A stretch of 41,553 nt of DNA from contig NZ_UTHA01000015.1 of the NCBI RefSeq assembly GCF_900582195.1, positions 1-41,553 on the forward strand, in the 5' to 3' direction. This document shows positions 24,537-34,510 of the stretch, in pieces. Both the position numbers and the translations under genes were made by a program. The stretch comes from Pseudomonas viridiflava (GTDB lineage: Bacteria > Pseudomonadota > Gammaproteobacteria > Pseudomonadales > Pseudomonadaceae). Within the stretch, counting starts at the first letter, position 1. The number at the start of each line of letters is the position of its first letter. A model generated the notes under the pieces. That model was not told the DNA's origin. It ran no database searches and worked only from the letters and a program-made list of their open reading frames with translations.

Positions 24537-26390
24537 TCAGGCGATCACAACACCGTCAGCACTCAGGCTATTGAGCGACACCCCGACCAACGTCACCGAA
24601 TCGTCGCCAAACGTCAGCACCGTGTCTTGCCCAACGGTGGCGGCATGGGCACGGAAGTCCTCCGCCGGCAACACACCCTGCACACCGAGAAACACCAGTT
24701 TGTCATTCGACGTGAAGCCGACCACCCGATCCTGCCCGAACGCACCATTGAACAGGAACGTATCCGCCCCGCCCCCCGACTCCATCAGGTCGTTGCCGGC
24801 CCCACCGACAAATACATCATTGCCGGCACCGCCAATCAGATGATCGTTGCCATCCAGCCCGAACAACCAGTCGCCACCGGCATGCGCCTTCAGCGTATCG
24901 GCGCCACTGGTGCCTTTTACGCTGGATTCGTAAGCGGTAACGTTATTGCCGACCTTCAAGCCGCTGGCCGTGACGCTGTGGGTCACGTCGTCCTTGAACA
25001 CCCCCCAGAGAAACCCCGGTTCCTTGGTGACGATACTGCCGATATCGCGGGTCATGCTGATCCCGCCATTGGCGTCGCGGATGTACAGACTGCCGGCGCC
25101 GTCGTTGGCGAAGTCGAAGTTCTTCACCGCGCTTTGCAGGTCGAGGGTGTTGCTGCCCTGCCCGCCAAGAATGACGTTGTAGCCGCCGCCGTCGCGGAAG
25201 GTGTCATTACCGGCGCGACCTTCCAGGTAATCGTTGCCACTGCCGCCCTGGATCAGGTCATTGGCGTCACTGCCGATGATGAACGTGCTGCCCTTGTGGG
25301 TTTCGGCGTTGCGGTTGAGATCCTGCACCCAGGTGTTGGCCCGCGCCGGGTCCGACAGGTTGGCGACGATGATCGTCGAGTCTTTGCTGGTGAGGTCATA
25401 GAACTTCGACTCGATGATGCGGTTCATGCCGTCGCCATAAGCAGTCGGCAAGTGCGAGATCCAGGTGGGAATGTTGAGGATCGAGTACGGCAGCAGATTC
25501 CACGCGGTCGAGGCGTAGTGATCGTTGAAGCTGACGATGTTGTCGGTGGCCGATTCCTTGGGCGCATCGTGCACGCCAACCGAGGCGGCGGTGAAGGTCG
25601 AGCCATCGAGGGCGCGGAACACCGGGTCGTTTTCGTAGCCGACGTTGAGCACTTTGTCGGTGCTGCTTTGCGTGGGCGAGGCGTAGGCGATGTAGTTGGA
25701 GTCGGCAAAGAAACCACCCCATTTGCCGCCACTCAAGTCGGCCATGCTATTGACCGCCAGGCCACCGAGGCTGTGGCCGCTGACCAGTACGTCCTTGCCG
25801 CTGAGGCCGTTGGCCTGGGCAAACGCCACCACGTCATTGAGCAGATTGCCGAACGCTTCGCCGACGTAGTTTTTGGCGTAGTCCTTGGGGCCAAACGCCG
25901 CGAGCAGGTCGTTGATCACGTCGCCGATGGAGTCGAGGATCAGGTTTTCCCGTGGACCGCTGGTGCCGCGAAAGGCAATGCCGAGTTCGGTGAGATGGCC
26001 CTGAGCGTCGTACTTGCCGAGGATTTCCACTTGCGCGGTGGTGTAACCGGCCTTCTCGCCGAAGAACGTACCCCGTGCATCGGTCTTGCCGTCGTAGCCC
26101 AGTTGCGAGGCCGTAATCGGCGTCCAGCCGGCCTGTTTCACCGCGTCGAGGGCGAGTTTTTCCGAGTCCGGGTTCCACGGAATACCGGGGATCACCCCCT
26201 GGGAATCGGTGCCGCCGAGCAGCGCAGTGACCAGCGTAGCGGGCAGGCCGAGGCCAAAACCGTTGTGCTGATAACCGGCGGCAAAGCCATTATCGAGGTT
26301 GTGGTAGGAATACAGCGTGATCGCCATGGCATCGCTGAACAACGCCTTGGAATCGGCTGTGCCGAAGTTCTTGTAGTCATACACACCCAT
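24537..26390 (-). CDS. pueA: Family I.3 RTX lipase / polyurethanase, 617 aa (PueA type)
   Basis: A secreted triacylglycerol lipase/polyester hydrolase exported without an N-terminal signal by a type I system. The N terminus MGVYDYKNFGTADSKALFSD and 617-residue length equal those I recall for PueA. The nucleophile is Ser207 in VSGHSLGGLAVNS, with a probable acid near D254 (YENDPVF). The C-terminal half has RTX-type repeats (GSGNDYLEGRAGNDTF; GLDGNDHLIGGAGNDVFVGGAGNDLM) that bind Ca2+, and the tail ends in the hydrophobic GVVIA secretion signal. The second ATG (26390) is used since GAGAGG is 8 nt away; the first ATG is only 2 nt from it. Last gene of the apr operon. Confidence 0.92.
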   Translation of the reverse strand: MGVYDYKNFGTADSKALFSDAMAITLYSYHNLDNGFAAGYQHNGFGLGLPATLVTALLGGTDSQGVIPGIPWNPDSEKLALDAVKQAGWTPITASQLGYDGKTDARGTFFGEKAGYTTAQVEILGKYDAQGHLTELGIAFRGTSGPRENLILDSIGDVINDLLAAFGPKDYAKNYVGEAFGNLLNDVVAFAQANGLSGKDVLVSGHSLGGLAVNSMADLSGGKWGGFFADSNYIAYASPTQSSTDKVLNVGYENDPVFRALDGSTFTAASVGVHDAPKESATDNIVSFNDHYASTAWNLLPYSILNIPTWISHLPTAYGDGMNRIIESKFYDLTSKDSTIIVANLSDPARANTWVQDLNRNAETHKGSTFIIGSDANDLIQGGSGNDYLEGRAGNDTFRDGGGYNVILGGQGSNTLDLQSAVKNFDFANDGAGSLYIRDANGGISMTRDIGSIVTKEPGFLWGVFKDDVTHSVTASGLKVGNNVTAYESSVKGTSGADTLKAHAGGDWLFGLDGNDHLIGGAGNDVFVGGAGNDLMESGGGADTFLFNGAFGQDRVVGFTSNDKLVFLGVQGVLPAEDFRAHAATVGQDTVLTFGDDSVTLVGVSLNSLSADGVVIA

Positions 26391-26503
26391 TGCCATTGCC
26401 TCTCTCTTTGTTGGAATTGTTAGAGATAGCTCACAGCCAGGGCGCCCCTCGGGGGACGCCCCGGAGCATTTCAGAAACTACGCGTCGCTTTAATGTAGGA
26501 GTA

Positions 26504-28192
26504 TTAGGCGAACACGAACGCCGAGTCCGACAGGTTAGCCACTCCCACCCCGATCAGGGTCACGGCAAAGTCGCCAATCTTCAGCACGGTATCGCTGCCG
26601 CTCTGCGACGCGTGCTGCTTGTAGTCGTAGCCCTGCCCCGCGCCTTCGACGCCCATGAACACCAGTTTGTCGCTGCCCTGATAACCGTTGATGGCATCGA
26701 AACCGAACGCGCCGCTGAACAGGAAGGTGTTGTCGCCACCTACCGCCGTCATCACGTCGTTACCGGCGCCGCCAACGAAGGTCACATGGCCCTTGTCGCT
26801 GATCAGTTTGTCATCGCCACCGAGGCCAAACAGCCAGTCACCGTCAGCCGTGGCGTGCAGCGCATTGCCGTAGCCGTCGCCGCTGAGCGAGTGGTTGTAC
26901 TGGGTCAGCTCGTTGCCGTTGCTCAAACCCTTGGCCGTGACGCCCCAGGTGATTTCCTTGCTACCCCACCACGAACCCGACTCCTTGCTCACCAGCGCGC
27001 CGATGTCGCGGGTCATGCTGATGCCGCCGTAGGCGTCGCGCACATACAGCGTGCCGTCGCCGTCGTTGGCGAAGCTGAAGTTCTGCAACGGTTTCTGCAG
27101 TTCAAAGGTGTTGTGGCCCTGGCCACCGAGCAGGATGTTGTAACCGCCGTCATCACGGAAACGGTCATCGCCGCCCAGGCCTTCGAGGAAGTCGTTGCCC
27201 GCGCCGCCCTTGAGCCAGTCGTTGCTCTGCGTGCCGATGATGAAGGTGCTGCCGGTGTGCGGCTCGCCGCTGCGACCGAGATCTTCAACCCAGGTCTTGC
27301 CCCGGGACGCTTCTTCCAGGTTGGAGACGATGATCGTCGAGTCTTTATGCGTCAGGTTGTAGAACGTCGAATCGATAACCCGATTCAAGCCATCGGCATA
27401 GCCCAACGAGCTGTGGGCCGACCAGTTCAGCGGGTTGACGATGCTGAACGGCACCAGGTTCTGCGCGGTGGACGCGTAGTTGTCGTTGAAGTTGACGATG
27501 TTGTCGGTGGTCGAATCGTGTGGCTTGTCGTGCTTGCCCATCGACGCGCTACTGAACGTGGTGCCATCGAGCACACGGAACACCGGGTCGTTCTCGAACC
27601 CGATGTTCAGCACGTTATTGCCGGTGCTGCTCTGGGTTGGCGAGGCGAAAGTGATGTAGTTGGCATCCTTGAAGAAGCCGCCCCAATTGCTCGCGCTCAA
27701 TTCGGCCACGCTGTTGACCCCGAGCCCGCCGAGGCTGTGGCCGCTGAGCAGCACGTCCTTGGCGGCGATGCCGTTGGCAATAGCGAATGCCGCGACGGCC
27801 TTGAGCAAATTGTCGAAAGCGTTTTTAGCGTAATTGCTCGCGTAATCCGACGGCCCGATGGCGGCCAGCAGGTTGTTTTTCAGGTCGCCGAAGGTGTCGC
27901 TGTAACCGAGCCCGCCAGTGCCACGAAAGGCCACGCCGATTCCGATCAGTTTGCCAGCGGCGTCGTACTTGCCGAGCACTTCGGCCTCGGCGCTGGTGAA
28001 GCCGTCCTTCTCACCGAAGAACGTGCCTTGCGGCCCGACCTTGCCCTGATAACCCAAAGCCGTCGCGGTCACTGGCACCCAAGCGGTGGCCGGCAGCGGC
28101 TTGCCGGTCGGCGTGTAGGCATACAGCGTCAGTGCGATGGCGTCGCTGTAAAACGCTTTGCCATCGGCATTCTTGTAATCGAACAGTCCCAT
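26504..28192 (-). CDS. pueB: Family I.3 RTX lipase / polyurethanase, 562 aa (PueB type)
   Basis: A paralogue of the next lipase. Nucleophile Ser153 in LSGHSLGGLGVNS. The N terminus MGLFDYKNADGKAFYSDAIALTLYAY aligns with PueA, but about 54 residues between YAY and the TPITAS/VPVTAT stretch are absent, which accounts for the entire size difference. RTX repeats are fewer and partly degenerate (GGAGNDFLEGLGGDDRF; GLGGDDKLISDKGHVTFVGGAGNDVM). The C-terminal end LSDSAFVFA is the type I secretion tail. It lies 57 bp after prtB and 113 bp before pueA, same strand. The exporter is presumably AprDEF of this locus. Confidence 0.9.
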   Translation of the reverse strand: MGLFDYKNADGKAFYSDAIALTLYAYTPTGKPLPATAWVPVTATALGYQGKVGPQGTFFGEKDGFTSAEAEVLGKYDAAGKLIGIGVAFRGTGGLGYSDTFGDLKNNLLAAIGPSDYASNYAKNAFDNLLKAVAAFAIANGIAAKDVLLSGHSLGGLGVNSVAELSASNWGGFFKDANYITFASPTQSSTGNNVLNIGFENDPVFRVLDGTTFSSASMGKHDKPHDSTTDNIVNFNDNYASTAQNLVPFSIVNPLNWSAHSSLGYADGLNRVIDSTFYNLTHKDSTIIVSNLEEASRGKTWVEDLGRSGEPHTGSTFIIGTQSNDWLKGGAGNDFLEGLGGDDRFRDDGGYNILLGGQGHNTFELQKPLQNFSFANDGDGTLYVRDAYGGISMTRDIGALVSKESGSWWGSKEITWGVTAKGLSNGNELTQYNHSLSGDGYGNALHATADGDWLFGLGGDDKLISDKGHVTFVGGAGNDVMTAVGGDNTFLFSGAFGFDAINGYQGSDKLVFMGVEGAGQGYDYKQHASQSGSDTVLKIGDFAVTLIGVGVANLSDSAFVFA

Positions 28193-28249
28193 GTTGTGCT
28201 CTCTCTTCCTTCAAAAACCGGCAGCTCTCCCAAGAGCTGCCGGTACACC

Positions 28250-31200
28250 TTAGAACTGCCAGTCGAGGGTCAGACCCACACCGTGGTCCTTCTCGTTCGA
28301 GCCGATCAGTCCGTTGTAATCCAGGTTCACCCGCACATCGCGATTGAGCGCCAGACCTGCGCGCACGCCGACCACCGCAGCGTCGCGATCCATCGACACG
28401 CCCTGCACGGTGAACGCGCTGTTGCCGTTGGCAAACGCCAGGTGGCTGTCGGCATCAACGTTGTTCAGGTTGTGCTGCCAGCCGAGGCTCGCGCCCAGTT
28501 CAAGCTGATGCTGATCCGACAAGGCGAACGAACGCTTGGCGCGCACACCGAGGGTCGACAGCACTACGTCGCGATTGTCCTCGCCGCCCTTCAACGCTGC
28601 CGCATCACCCTTCTCGGTGAAGCTTTCAGTGTTCAGGTGCACGTAAGCCAGATTGGCGAACGGCTCCAGGTTCATCGGTTGCAGGCCCAGATCATAAGCG
28701 GCCTCGGTGAACACTTGAGTGGTTGCGGCATCGTGCTTGGTCTTTTGTTTACTGCTGACGTCCCCGAACTGCAGGTCACGTTTGACGTCGACACGGTGCC
28801 AGCTATAAGCGCCACCGACGGTCAGACGCAGCGCATCGATCTGATGCCCCAGGTACGCACCCAAGTGGTAGCTGTCGACCGACGCCGACGAATGCGTGCC
28901 GCCGCCTATGCTCAACGAGCTGTCGCTATAACCGGTAACGAAGCCCAGACGGGTATCTTCAGCGATCAAGCCGTCGACACCGGCCAGCAGGCCGCCGATG
29001 GAGCTGTTGGAGTCGGCATTGTCATGCCCGCCATCGCTCTTGCCCCACGAACCCAAGACTTTGACCCAAGCGTTGCTGCGGTCATCGGTTGGAGCGCCGG
29101 CATTGAACAGATCACGCTCACGCAGACGCTCGCCCACGGCTTCGCGCAGGTAACGGCTGTCGTTGATCAGCATCGTGCCGATGGCCGGATGAATCTCGCC
29201 GGACAGTTGCTGGAAGGCTTGCTGCGCCGACGCCGCATTCGGCGACAGCAACAGGGTTTCGAACAGCGCATTGCCAGCGCCCAGCCGTTCAGCCGCCGCA
29301 CCGACAGCGCGCTGGTTTGGCGTCAGGCCGACACTGGCAAACGAGGCGTCGTTACGCCCGACCGCCAACTGGATGCCGTCCGCCGAGTACGCAAGGGTGC
29401 CGCCGAGGAACGCGTAGTCCGGCAACACCTGACCGAAGCGCCCCTCAATACCGCCGGCCGCTTGCAGGATGTTGTAGCGCGTGCCGAGCAGACTTTGCAC
29501 GTCGCTGGTGGTCAGCAAGGTCGGGCTGTTTTCCAGCGACATGCTCACCGTGGCGCCTTCGATGACCGCTTTGCCAGTGGCAATGATCTGATCGCTGCTG
29601 GTGGGCGACAGCTCTACGGCGTAAGTCGAACCCGGTGCAAAGGTCACGTCACCGGCCACGTTCAAGGTGCCGATGGAGTTACCCGGCGCCACCGTACCGC
29701 CGCTGTTCACCGACAGCGCGCCGATGTGGCCGTTGCCACCGAGGATACCGCCGTCATTCACCGTCACCGCCGACTGCAGCGAACCGTTGATGGCCAGGCG
29801 GCCCTGATTGACCAGGGTCGGGCCGCTGTAAGTGTTGTTGCCGGTCAGCACCAGCGTGCCGATACCTTGCTTGGTCAACCCGCCGTGACCGGAAATGTCG
29901 TTGCGCCAGGTGTCGAGGCCGCAGGTGATGTCGGTGCACACGCGCTCGGTCGGTTTGCCTTGATCGATGATCGCGCCGATGCCCGGCAGATCCGCGACAA
30001 ACTGGCCGGAGCCGTAAGCGCCGTCGATGCGGAATTCCGCCGGAATATCCTGCTCGGTAACGAACATCGACGGGCCGTCGATGCCCTTGCGCAGGTTGAT
30101 CATGCCCCAGCCGTACAAGGCGTCGATGCCCGGCGCGCCGAGGTCGGTGGCGGTGGTGCGCAAGACCGTGGCGACTTGATCGCCGGTCATGTACGGGAAG
30201 CGTTCCATCAGCACCGCCATGGAACCGGCCACATGCGGCGCAGCCATCGAAGTGCCGTTGTAGTTTTTGTAGCTGGTGGTCAGGTTGTCGGCGTTGGTGC
30301 CTTCAATGATCGCGCTGAAGATCTTCGTGCCCGGCGCCGAGACGCAGAAACTTGCGGTGTAGCCGCAGCGCGAAGAGAACGTACTCATGATGTACGGGTT
30401 GGCGCTGGCCAGGTCCGGGTTCTGCTGCAACGCAGCGACGGTGATCCAGTTCGGCGCGATGTCCGGAACGAAATAACCGAGACCGGCGATGGCGTCCGGG
30501 TTGTTGAGGTTGTAGTCGTTGCCGGCGGCGAAGATCGTCACGATGCCACTGCGTGCGGCGGCAATCGCGCCATCGTAGGCGCCACCGGGCTTGGTGCCGA
30601 GCAGTGTGCGGATCTCGTTGAACTGCAACTGCGCGTCATTGACGGTGAAATGCGGGTACGCCGGATCGCGGCCGCCGAGGTCAAAACGGTCGGTGATGCC
30701 GATGCCCCAGCTGTTGTTGATGATCCGCGCGCCGCTGGCGATCAGCGCATCCCAGCCGGCCTTGTACACCGCGCCGTCGTTGCCGCGAACGATGCCGTCC
30801 TCCGGACCTGGGTCACCGTTGTCAGCGCTGATGATCTGCGCACCGAACGCCACGCCGTGCATCGGCCCGCCGTCGCGACTGCCCGCAGCGATGCCACCAA
30901 CGTGAGTGCCGTGGGCGCCGAGCTTGCCGTCGGAGCCGACCGAGGGCGAACCGTCATAGCGGAACGCATCGCCGGCTTTGACCGGGATATACGGGTCGGT
31001 GTATTCGCGGATCCCGCTGGTGACCAGGGTGACAACTTTGTTGCTGCCGGAAAATTCCGGATGCGCGGCGTACACCGGCTGGTCGAAGATCCCCAGTTTC
31101 ACGCCTTTGCCGGTATACCCGGCGGCGTAGGCGTGATCGGCGCCGATCGCGCCCAGTCCCCAATCGGCCTGAAACTCGGCACTGCGCCAACTCGACGGAT

Positions 31201-31327
31201 CACCCGTGCGACCGCTCTCCACGTAAGGTGCGGCGTGGGCGGTGCCGATGGCACAGAGCACGGCGAGCGTGAGGGTTTTCAGGGCAAAGCGGCCACCCGT
31301 TTGCGCGGGGGTATTGTTGTTATTCAT
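28250..31327 (-). CDS. prtB: Subtilisin-like serine protease autotransporter (PrtB position)
   Basis: A 1025-residue type Va autotransporter. Signal: NNNNTPAQTGGRFALKTLTLAVLCAIGTAHA. S8 peptidase domain: Asp in GVKLGIFDQPVYAAHPEF, His in AHGTHVGGIAAGS, Ser in GTSMAAPHVAGSMAVL. Then an autotransporter-associated beta-helix stretch (GIGTLVLTGNNTYSGPTLVNQGRLAINGSL, VTVNDGGILGGNGHIGALSVNSGGTVAPGNSIGTLNVAGDV). C-terminal barrel of about 280 residues ending LTLDWQF. ATG 31327 has GGAAGG 7 nt before it; the open frame to 31375 is not needed. It is homologous over its entire length to the gene at 31505, i.e. an old tandem duplication. The protease passenger acts at the cell surface or outside. Confidence 0.9.
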   Translation of the reverse strand: MNNNNTPAQTGGRFALKTLTLAVLCAIGTAHAAPYVESGRTGDPSSWRSAEFQADWGLGAIGADHAYAAGYTGKGVKLGIFDQPVYAAHPEFSGSNKVVTLVTSGIREYTDPYIPVKAGDAFRYDGSPSVGSDGKLGAHGTHVGGIAAGSRDGGPMHGVAFGAQIISADNGDPGPEDGIVRGNDGAVYKAGWDALIASGARIINNSWGIGITDRFDLGGRDPAYPHFTVNDAQLQFNEIRTLLGTKPGGAYDGAIAAARSGIVTIFAAGNDYNLNNPDAIAGLGYFVPDIAPNWITVAALQQNPDLASANPYIMSTFSSRCGYTASFCVSAPGTKIFSAIIEGTNADNLTTSYKNYNGTSMAAPHVAGSMAVLMERFPYMTGDQVATVLRTTATDLGAPGIDALYGWGMINLRKGIDGPSMFVTEQDIPAEFRIDGAYGSGQFVADLPGIGAIIDQGKPTERVCTDITCGLDTWRNDISGHGGLTKQGIGTLVLTGNNTYSGPTLVNQGRLAINGSLQSAVTVNDGGILGGNGHIGALSVNSGGTVAPGNSIGTLNVAGDVTFAPGSTYAVELSPTSSDQIIATGKAVIEGATVSMSLENSPTLLTTSDVQSLLGTRYNILQAAGGIEGRFGQVLPDYAFLGGTLAYSADGIQLAVGRNDASFASVGLTPNQRAVGAAAERLGAGNALFETLLLSPNAASAQQAFQQLSGEIHPAIGTMLINDSRYLREAVGERLRERDLFNAGAPTDDRSNAWVKVLGSWGKSDGGHDNADSNSSIGGLLAGVDGLIAEDTRLGFVTGYSDSSLSIGGGTHSSASVDSYHLGAYLGHQIDALRLTVGGAYSWHRVDVKRDLQFGDVSSKQKTKHDAATTQVFTEAAYDLGLQPMNLEPFANLAYVHLNTESFTEKGDAAALKGGEDNRDVVLSTLGVRAKRSFALSDQHQLELGASLGWQHNLNNVDADSHLAFANGNSAFTVQGVSMDRDAAVVGVRAGLALNRDVRVNLDYNGLIGSNEKDHGVGLTLDWQF

Positions 31328-31384
31328 CCAGCGACCTTCCTTAGTGATGTTGCAAAAAATCCTGATCGTTGCCACTGAGGGCGA

Positions 31385-31503
31385 TGATCGTTCCCACGCG
31401 CAGCAAAGGAATGCAGCCCGTGACGCTCCGCGTCACTGGACGCAGAGCGTCCCTAGAGGCATTACCACGCAGAGCGTGGGAACGATCGGACGCAGAGCGT
31501 GGG
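31385..31503. repeat. Long palindromic repeat plus extra partial unit
   Basis: TGATCGTTCCCACGC (31385 on) with CGTGGGAACGATC (to 31487), the same family as 2276-2387; followed by an additional GGACGCAGAGCGTGGGG (31487-31503) that repeats an inner part of the element. It fills almost the whole 177-bp gap between the two autotransporter genes and abuts the stop of the upstream one. Confidence 0.8.
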
Positions 31504-31504
31504 G

Positions 31505-34456
31505 TTAGAACTGCCAGTTAAGGCTCAAGCCAACGCCATGAAGCTTTTCGCGACTGGCCAGTTGTCCGTTGTAATCAAGGTTGACGCGCACGTCTTTGCT
31601 CAAGGCCAGGCTGGCCTGCACGCCAACCAGCGCGGCATCGCGCACCAGCGCTGAACTCTCCACCGCGTACGGCGTGCCGCCGCTGGCAAAGCGCAGATGC
31701 TGTTCGGAATCGATGTCGCTCAAGCTGTGCTGCCAGCCGAGGTGGCCGCTGACGTCGAGTGATTGCGCAGGCGAAAGATTGAAGGTCTTGATCGCCCGCA
31801 CGCCGAGGGTGCTCAGCACCGCGTCACGTTGATCGCCAGTGCTTTTCAACGCGGCAGCATCGCCCTTCTCGGTCAAACCTTCGGTGTCCAGATGCACGTA
31901 AGCCAGGTTGGCAAACGGCTCCAGCGCCAGCGGTTGCAGGTGCAGGCGGTAAGCCGCCTCGCCAAATACTTGCGTGGTTGCCGCATCGACCTTGGCTTCC
32001 TGTTTGCCACTGACGTTGCCGTATTGCAGATCGCGCTTCACATCGGCGCGATGCCAGCTGTAGGCCGCCCCCGTGCTCAAGCGCCAGGCGCCGATGTCAC
32101 GGCCGGCGTACGCACCCAAGTGATAGCTGTCGACCTTGGCCGAGGAATGCGTGCCCGAGCCCATGCTCAATGAGCTATCGCTGTAACCGGTGACCAGACC
32201 GATGCGGGTCTGCTCATCCAGCACGCCATCGACACCGGCCAGCAGACCGCCGATCGAAGTGTTGTAGCCGGCCGTGTCGTGGCTTGAATCAGTCTTGCCC
32301 CACGCCCCGAGGGCTTTGATCCAGCCGTTGTTTTGCGCCGCGTTGGTGTCGTGCAAACGCTCGCCCACCGCGTCGCGCAACTGGCGGCTGTCATTGATCA
32401 GCACCGAACTCAACGCCGGGTAGATCTCGCCGCTCAGTTGCTGGAACGCTTGTCGCGCCGAACTCGCATCAGGTGAGCGCAACAGGCTTTCGTACACCGA
32501 ATTGCCGGCGCCCAGGCCTTCGACCGCAGCCGCCACCGAGCGTTGATTGGGTGTCTGCCCGACGCTGGCGAAGGTTGTGGCGTTACGTTCAACGTTCAGT
32601 TGAATAGTGTTGGCGGCGTAGTCGAGGCTGCCGCCGATAAACAGGTAATTCGGCAATACCGCGCCAAACTGACCCTGAATGCCGCCGGCCGCTTGCAGGA
32701 TGTCGTACTGGCGACCGAGCAGGCTTTGCGCTTCGCTGGTGCTCAGCAGCGTCGGACTGTTTTCCAGCGACAGGCTGACAGTGGCGCCGCTGACGCTGGC
32801 CGTGCCGCCGGCAACGATGCGGTCGCTGCTGGTCGGCGATAGTTCGACGGCGTAGGTCGAACCCGGCGCAAAGGTCACATCGCCGGCCACGTTCAAGGTG
32901 CCGATGGAGTTGCCCGGCGCCACGCGAGCGCCGCTGTTGGCGGTCAACGCAGCGATCCGCCCGGAACCGCCGAGGCTGCCGCTATCGTTCACCGTCACGG
33001 CAGAAGTCAGCGAGCCGTTGACCGTGAGCAAGCCGCCATTGACCGTGGTCGCACCGCGATACGTGTTGTCGCCGGTGAGGATCAACTGCCCACCGCCGGA
33101 TTTGATCAGGCTGCCTTGGTACACCCGGCTTGCCGCCGCTGCGTCACGGGCGCTGCCGACTGCGTAATCGGTCTGGTCCTGTTGGCTGGCGCCTGCAGGA
33201 ACCCCGTTCTGCCAGCCCTTGTCTTGCAGGGTTTGCTGCCAGGTGCTGTGCTCGGCGAGGTCTTCGGCCTGCCGCTGAATCAACGCCTTGTCTGAAATGT
33301 CATTGCTCCAGACATCGCGCTGCCCTGCCGCCAGGCTGGCGTCAAACGCACCGAGCAACTGCCCCGGCCCGCGCATCGCCCGGTTCAGGTTGGCCACGCC
33401 CCAGCCAACCCGCTCGGTTGGCGCATCGGTGACCGAGCCATCCAGTTGCGTCGCGGTGGTCAGCAACACTTCGAGGGCCTGCTGATTGTTCATGTACGGG
33501 TAGCGTTCCATCACCAACGCCAGCGCACCGGTCGCATGCGGCGCCGACATCGAGGTGCCGGACTTGATCGCATAACCACCACCGGGAACAGTGCTGTCGA
33601 TCTTCGCCCCCGGCGTGGTGATGCACCAGTATTTGGCGAGGCCGCACTGGTTGTACTTTTGCTGATTGCTTTGATCGAGGCCCGACACGGCCAGCCAGTG
33701 ACCTTCCAGATCCGGCTGAAAGTACGGCAGCGCGGAACGCACGCTCGCGTTCGGATAGCCGCTGTTGCCGGCGCTGAACACGTTGATCACGCCGCGCCGG
33801 GACACATCCGCAGCGGCATCAAGCCAGGTGCCTCTGTTCCAGTGCTGGGCGTAAGCGGCGTGCAGATCGGCCAGGGTGCGGTAGCTGACATCCGGCGGCT
33901 GGCTGCCCCAGCTGTTGTTGATCGCGCGCACGCCGGCATCGGCCAAGGCGTCATACACCGCTTTGAAATAGCGCGGATCGGGATTGGGACCAAACAGGAA
34001 GCTGTCGTTTTTGTTGGTGTTGCCGACGTAGATCTGTGCGTTGTACGCCACGCCGTGCATGCCGCTGCCATCGCGCGAGGCGCCCATGGTGCCGACCACG
34101 TGAGTGCCGTGGGAATCGTTGTTGGGATTGAGGGTGCCGTCGACGTTGAACAGTGCGCCGTCGATGTAGCTGCCGCTGGCCAGTACCGGGTGGTAACGGT
34201 CAGTGGCGAATTCCAGGTGGGCGGCGTCGAACCCGGAGTCGAGGGCACCGATTTTCACGCCCTGGCCGGTGATGCCGGCGGCGTAGGCTTGCTCGGCCTG
34301 CATCCGGCTCAGGCCCCAGTCGCGGAGGAATTCGGCGCTACGCCAGCTGGCGGCATCGCCGGGTTGGCCGGTTTCGAGGTATTGCGCCTGAACCTGGGTT
34401 GCGGAAATCACAAGCAGCAGGGTACCGACCGAAATTGGCTTGATAATTACTTCCAT
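31505..34456 (-). CDS. prtA: Subtilisin-like serine protease autotransporter (PrtA position)
   Basis: A 983-residue autotransporter with a signal peptide EVIIKPISVGTLLLVISATQVQA. Catalytic triad: Asp in KIGALDSGFDAAHLEF, His in SHGTHVVGTMGASRDG, Ser in GTSMSAPHATGALALV. Beta-helix repeats (GGGQLILTGDNTYRGATTV; VTVNDSGSLGGSGRIAAL; APGNSIGTLNVAGDV) lead into a C-terminal barrel ending GLSLNWQF. ATG 34456 is chosen (signal peptide begins there); GTG 34465 and GTG 34462 are alternatives. The 3' half is far more like prtB than the protease part. Downstream of aprF in the exoenzyme operon; secretion is by its own barrel, not AprDEF. Confidence 0.9.
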   Translation of the reverse strand: MEVIIKPISVGTLLLVISATQVQAQYLETGQPGDAASWRSAEFLRDWGLSRMQAEQAYAAGITGQGVKIGALDSGFDAAHLEFATDRYHPVLASGSYIDGALFNVDGTLNPNNDSHGTHVVGTMGASRDGSGMHGVAYNAQIYVGNTNKNDSFLFGPNPDPRYFKAVYDALADAGVRAINNSWGSQPPDVSYRTLADLHAAYAQHWNRGTWLDAAADVSRRGVINVFSAGNSGYPNASVRSALPYFQPDLEGHWLAVSGLDQSNQQKYNQCGLAKYWCITTPGAKIDSTVPGGGYAIKSGTSMSAPHATGALALVMERYPYMNNQQALEVLLTTATQLDGSVTDAPTERVGWGVANLNRAMRGPGQLLGAFDASLAAGQRDVWSNDISDKALIQRQAEDLAEHSTWQQTLQDKGWQNGVPAGASQQDQTDYAVGSARDAAAASRVYQGSLIKSGGGQLILTGDNTYRGATTVNGGLLTVNGSLTSAVTVNDSGSLGGSGRIAALTANSGARVAPGNSIGTLNVAGDVTFAPGSTYAVELSPTSSDRIVAGGTASVSGATVSLSLENSPTLLSTSEAQSLLGRQYDILQAAGGIQGQFGAVLPNYLFIGGSLDYAANTIQLNVERNATTFASVGQTPNQRSVAAAVEGLGAGNSVYESLLRSPDASSARQAFQQLSGEIYPALSSVLINDSRQLRDAVGERLHDTNAAQNNGWIKALGAWGKTDSSHDTAGYNTSIGGLLAGVDGVLDEQTRIGLVTGYSDSSLSMGSGTHSSAKVDSYHLGAYAGRDIGAWRLSTGAAYSWHRADVKRDLQYGNVSGKQEAKVDAATTQVFGEAAYRLHLQPLALEPFANLAYVHLDTEGLTEKGDAAALKSTGDQRDAVLSTLGVRAIKTFNLSPAQSLDVSGHLGWQHSLSDIDSEQHLRFASGGTPYAVESSALVRDAALVGVQASLALSKDVRVNLDYNGQLASREKLHGVGLSLNWQF

Positions 34457-34510
34457 GTTCACCACTCACTTTTATTGTTTTATGCAGGGTCTTCTGCGGT
34501 GTTGCCTGTT

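Noticed and set aside
26390..31378. A 1662-codon open frame on the plus strand
   Set aside because: It is antisense to pueB and prtB, which have clear domains, signals and motifs. Its product is low-complexity (Val/Ala/Arg/Gln-rich) with no start signal; a GC-rich shadow frame.
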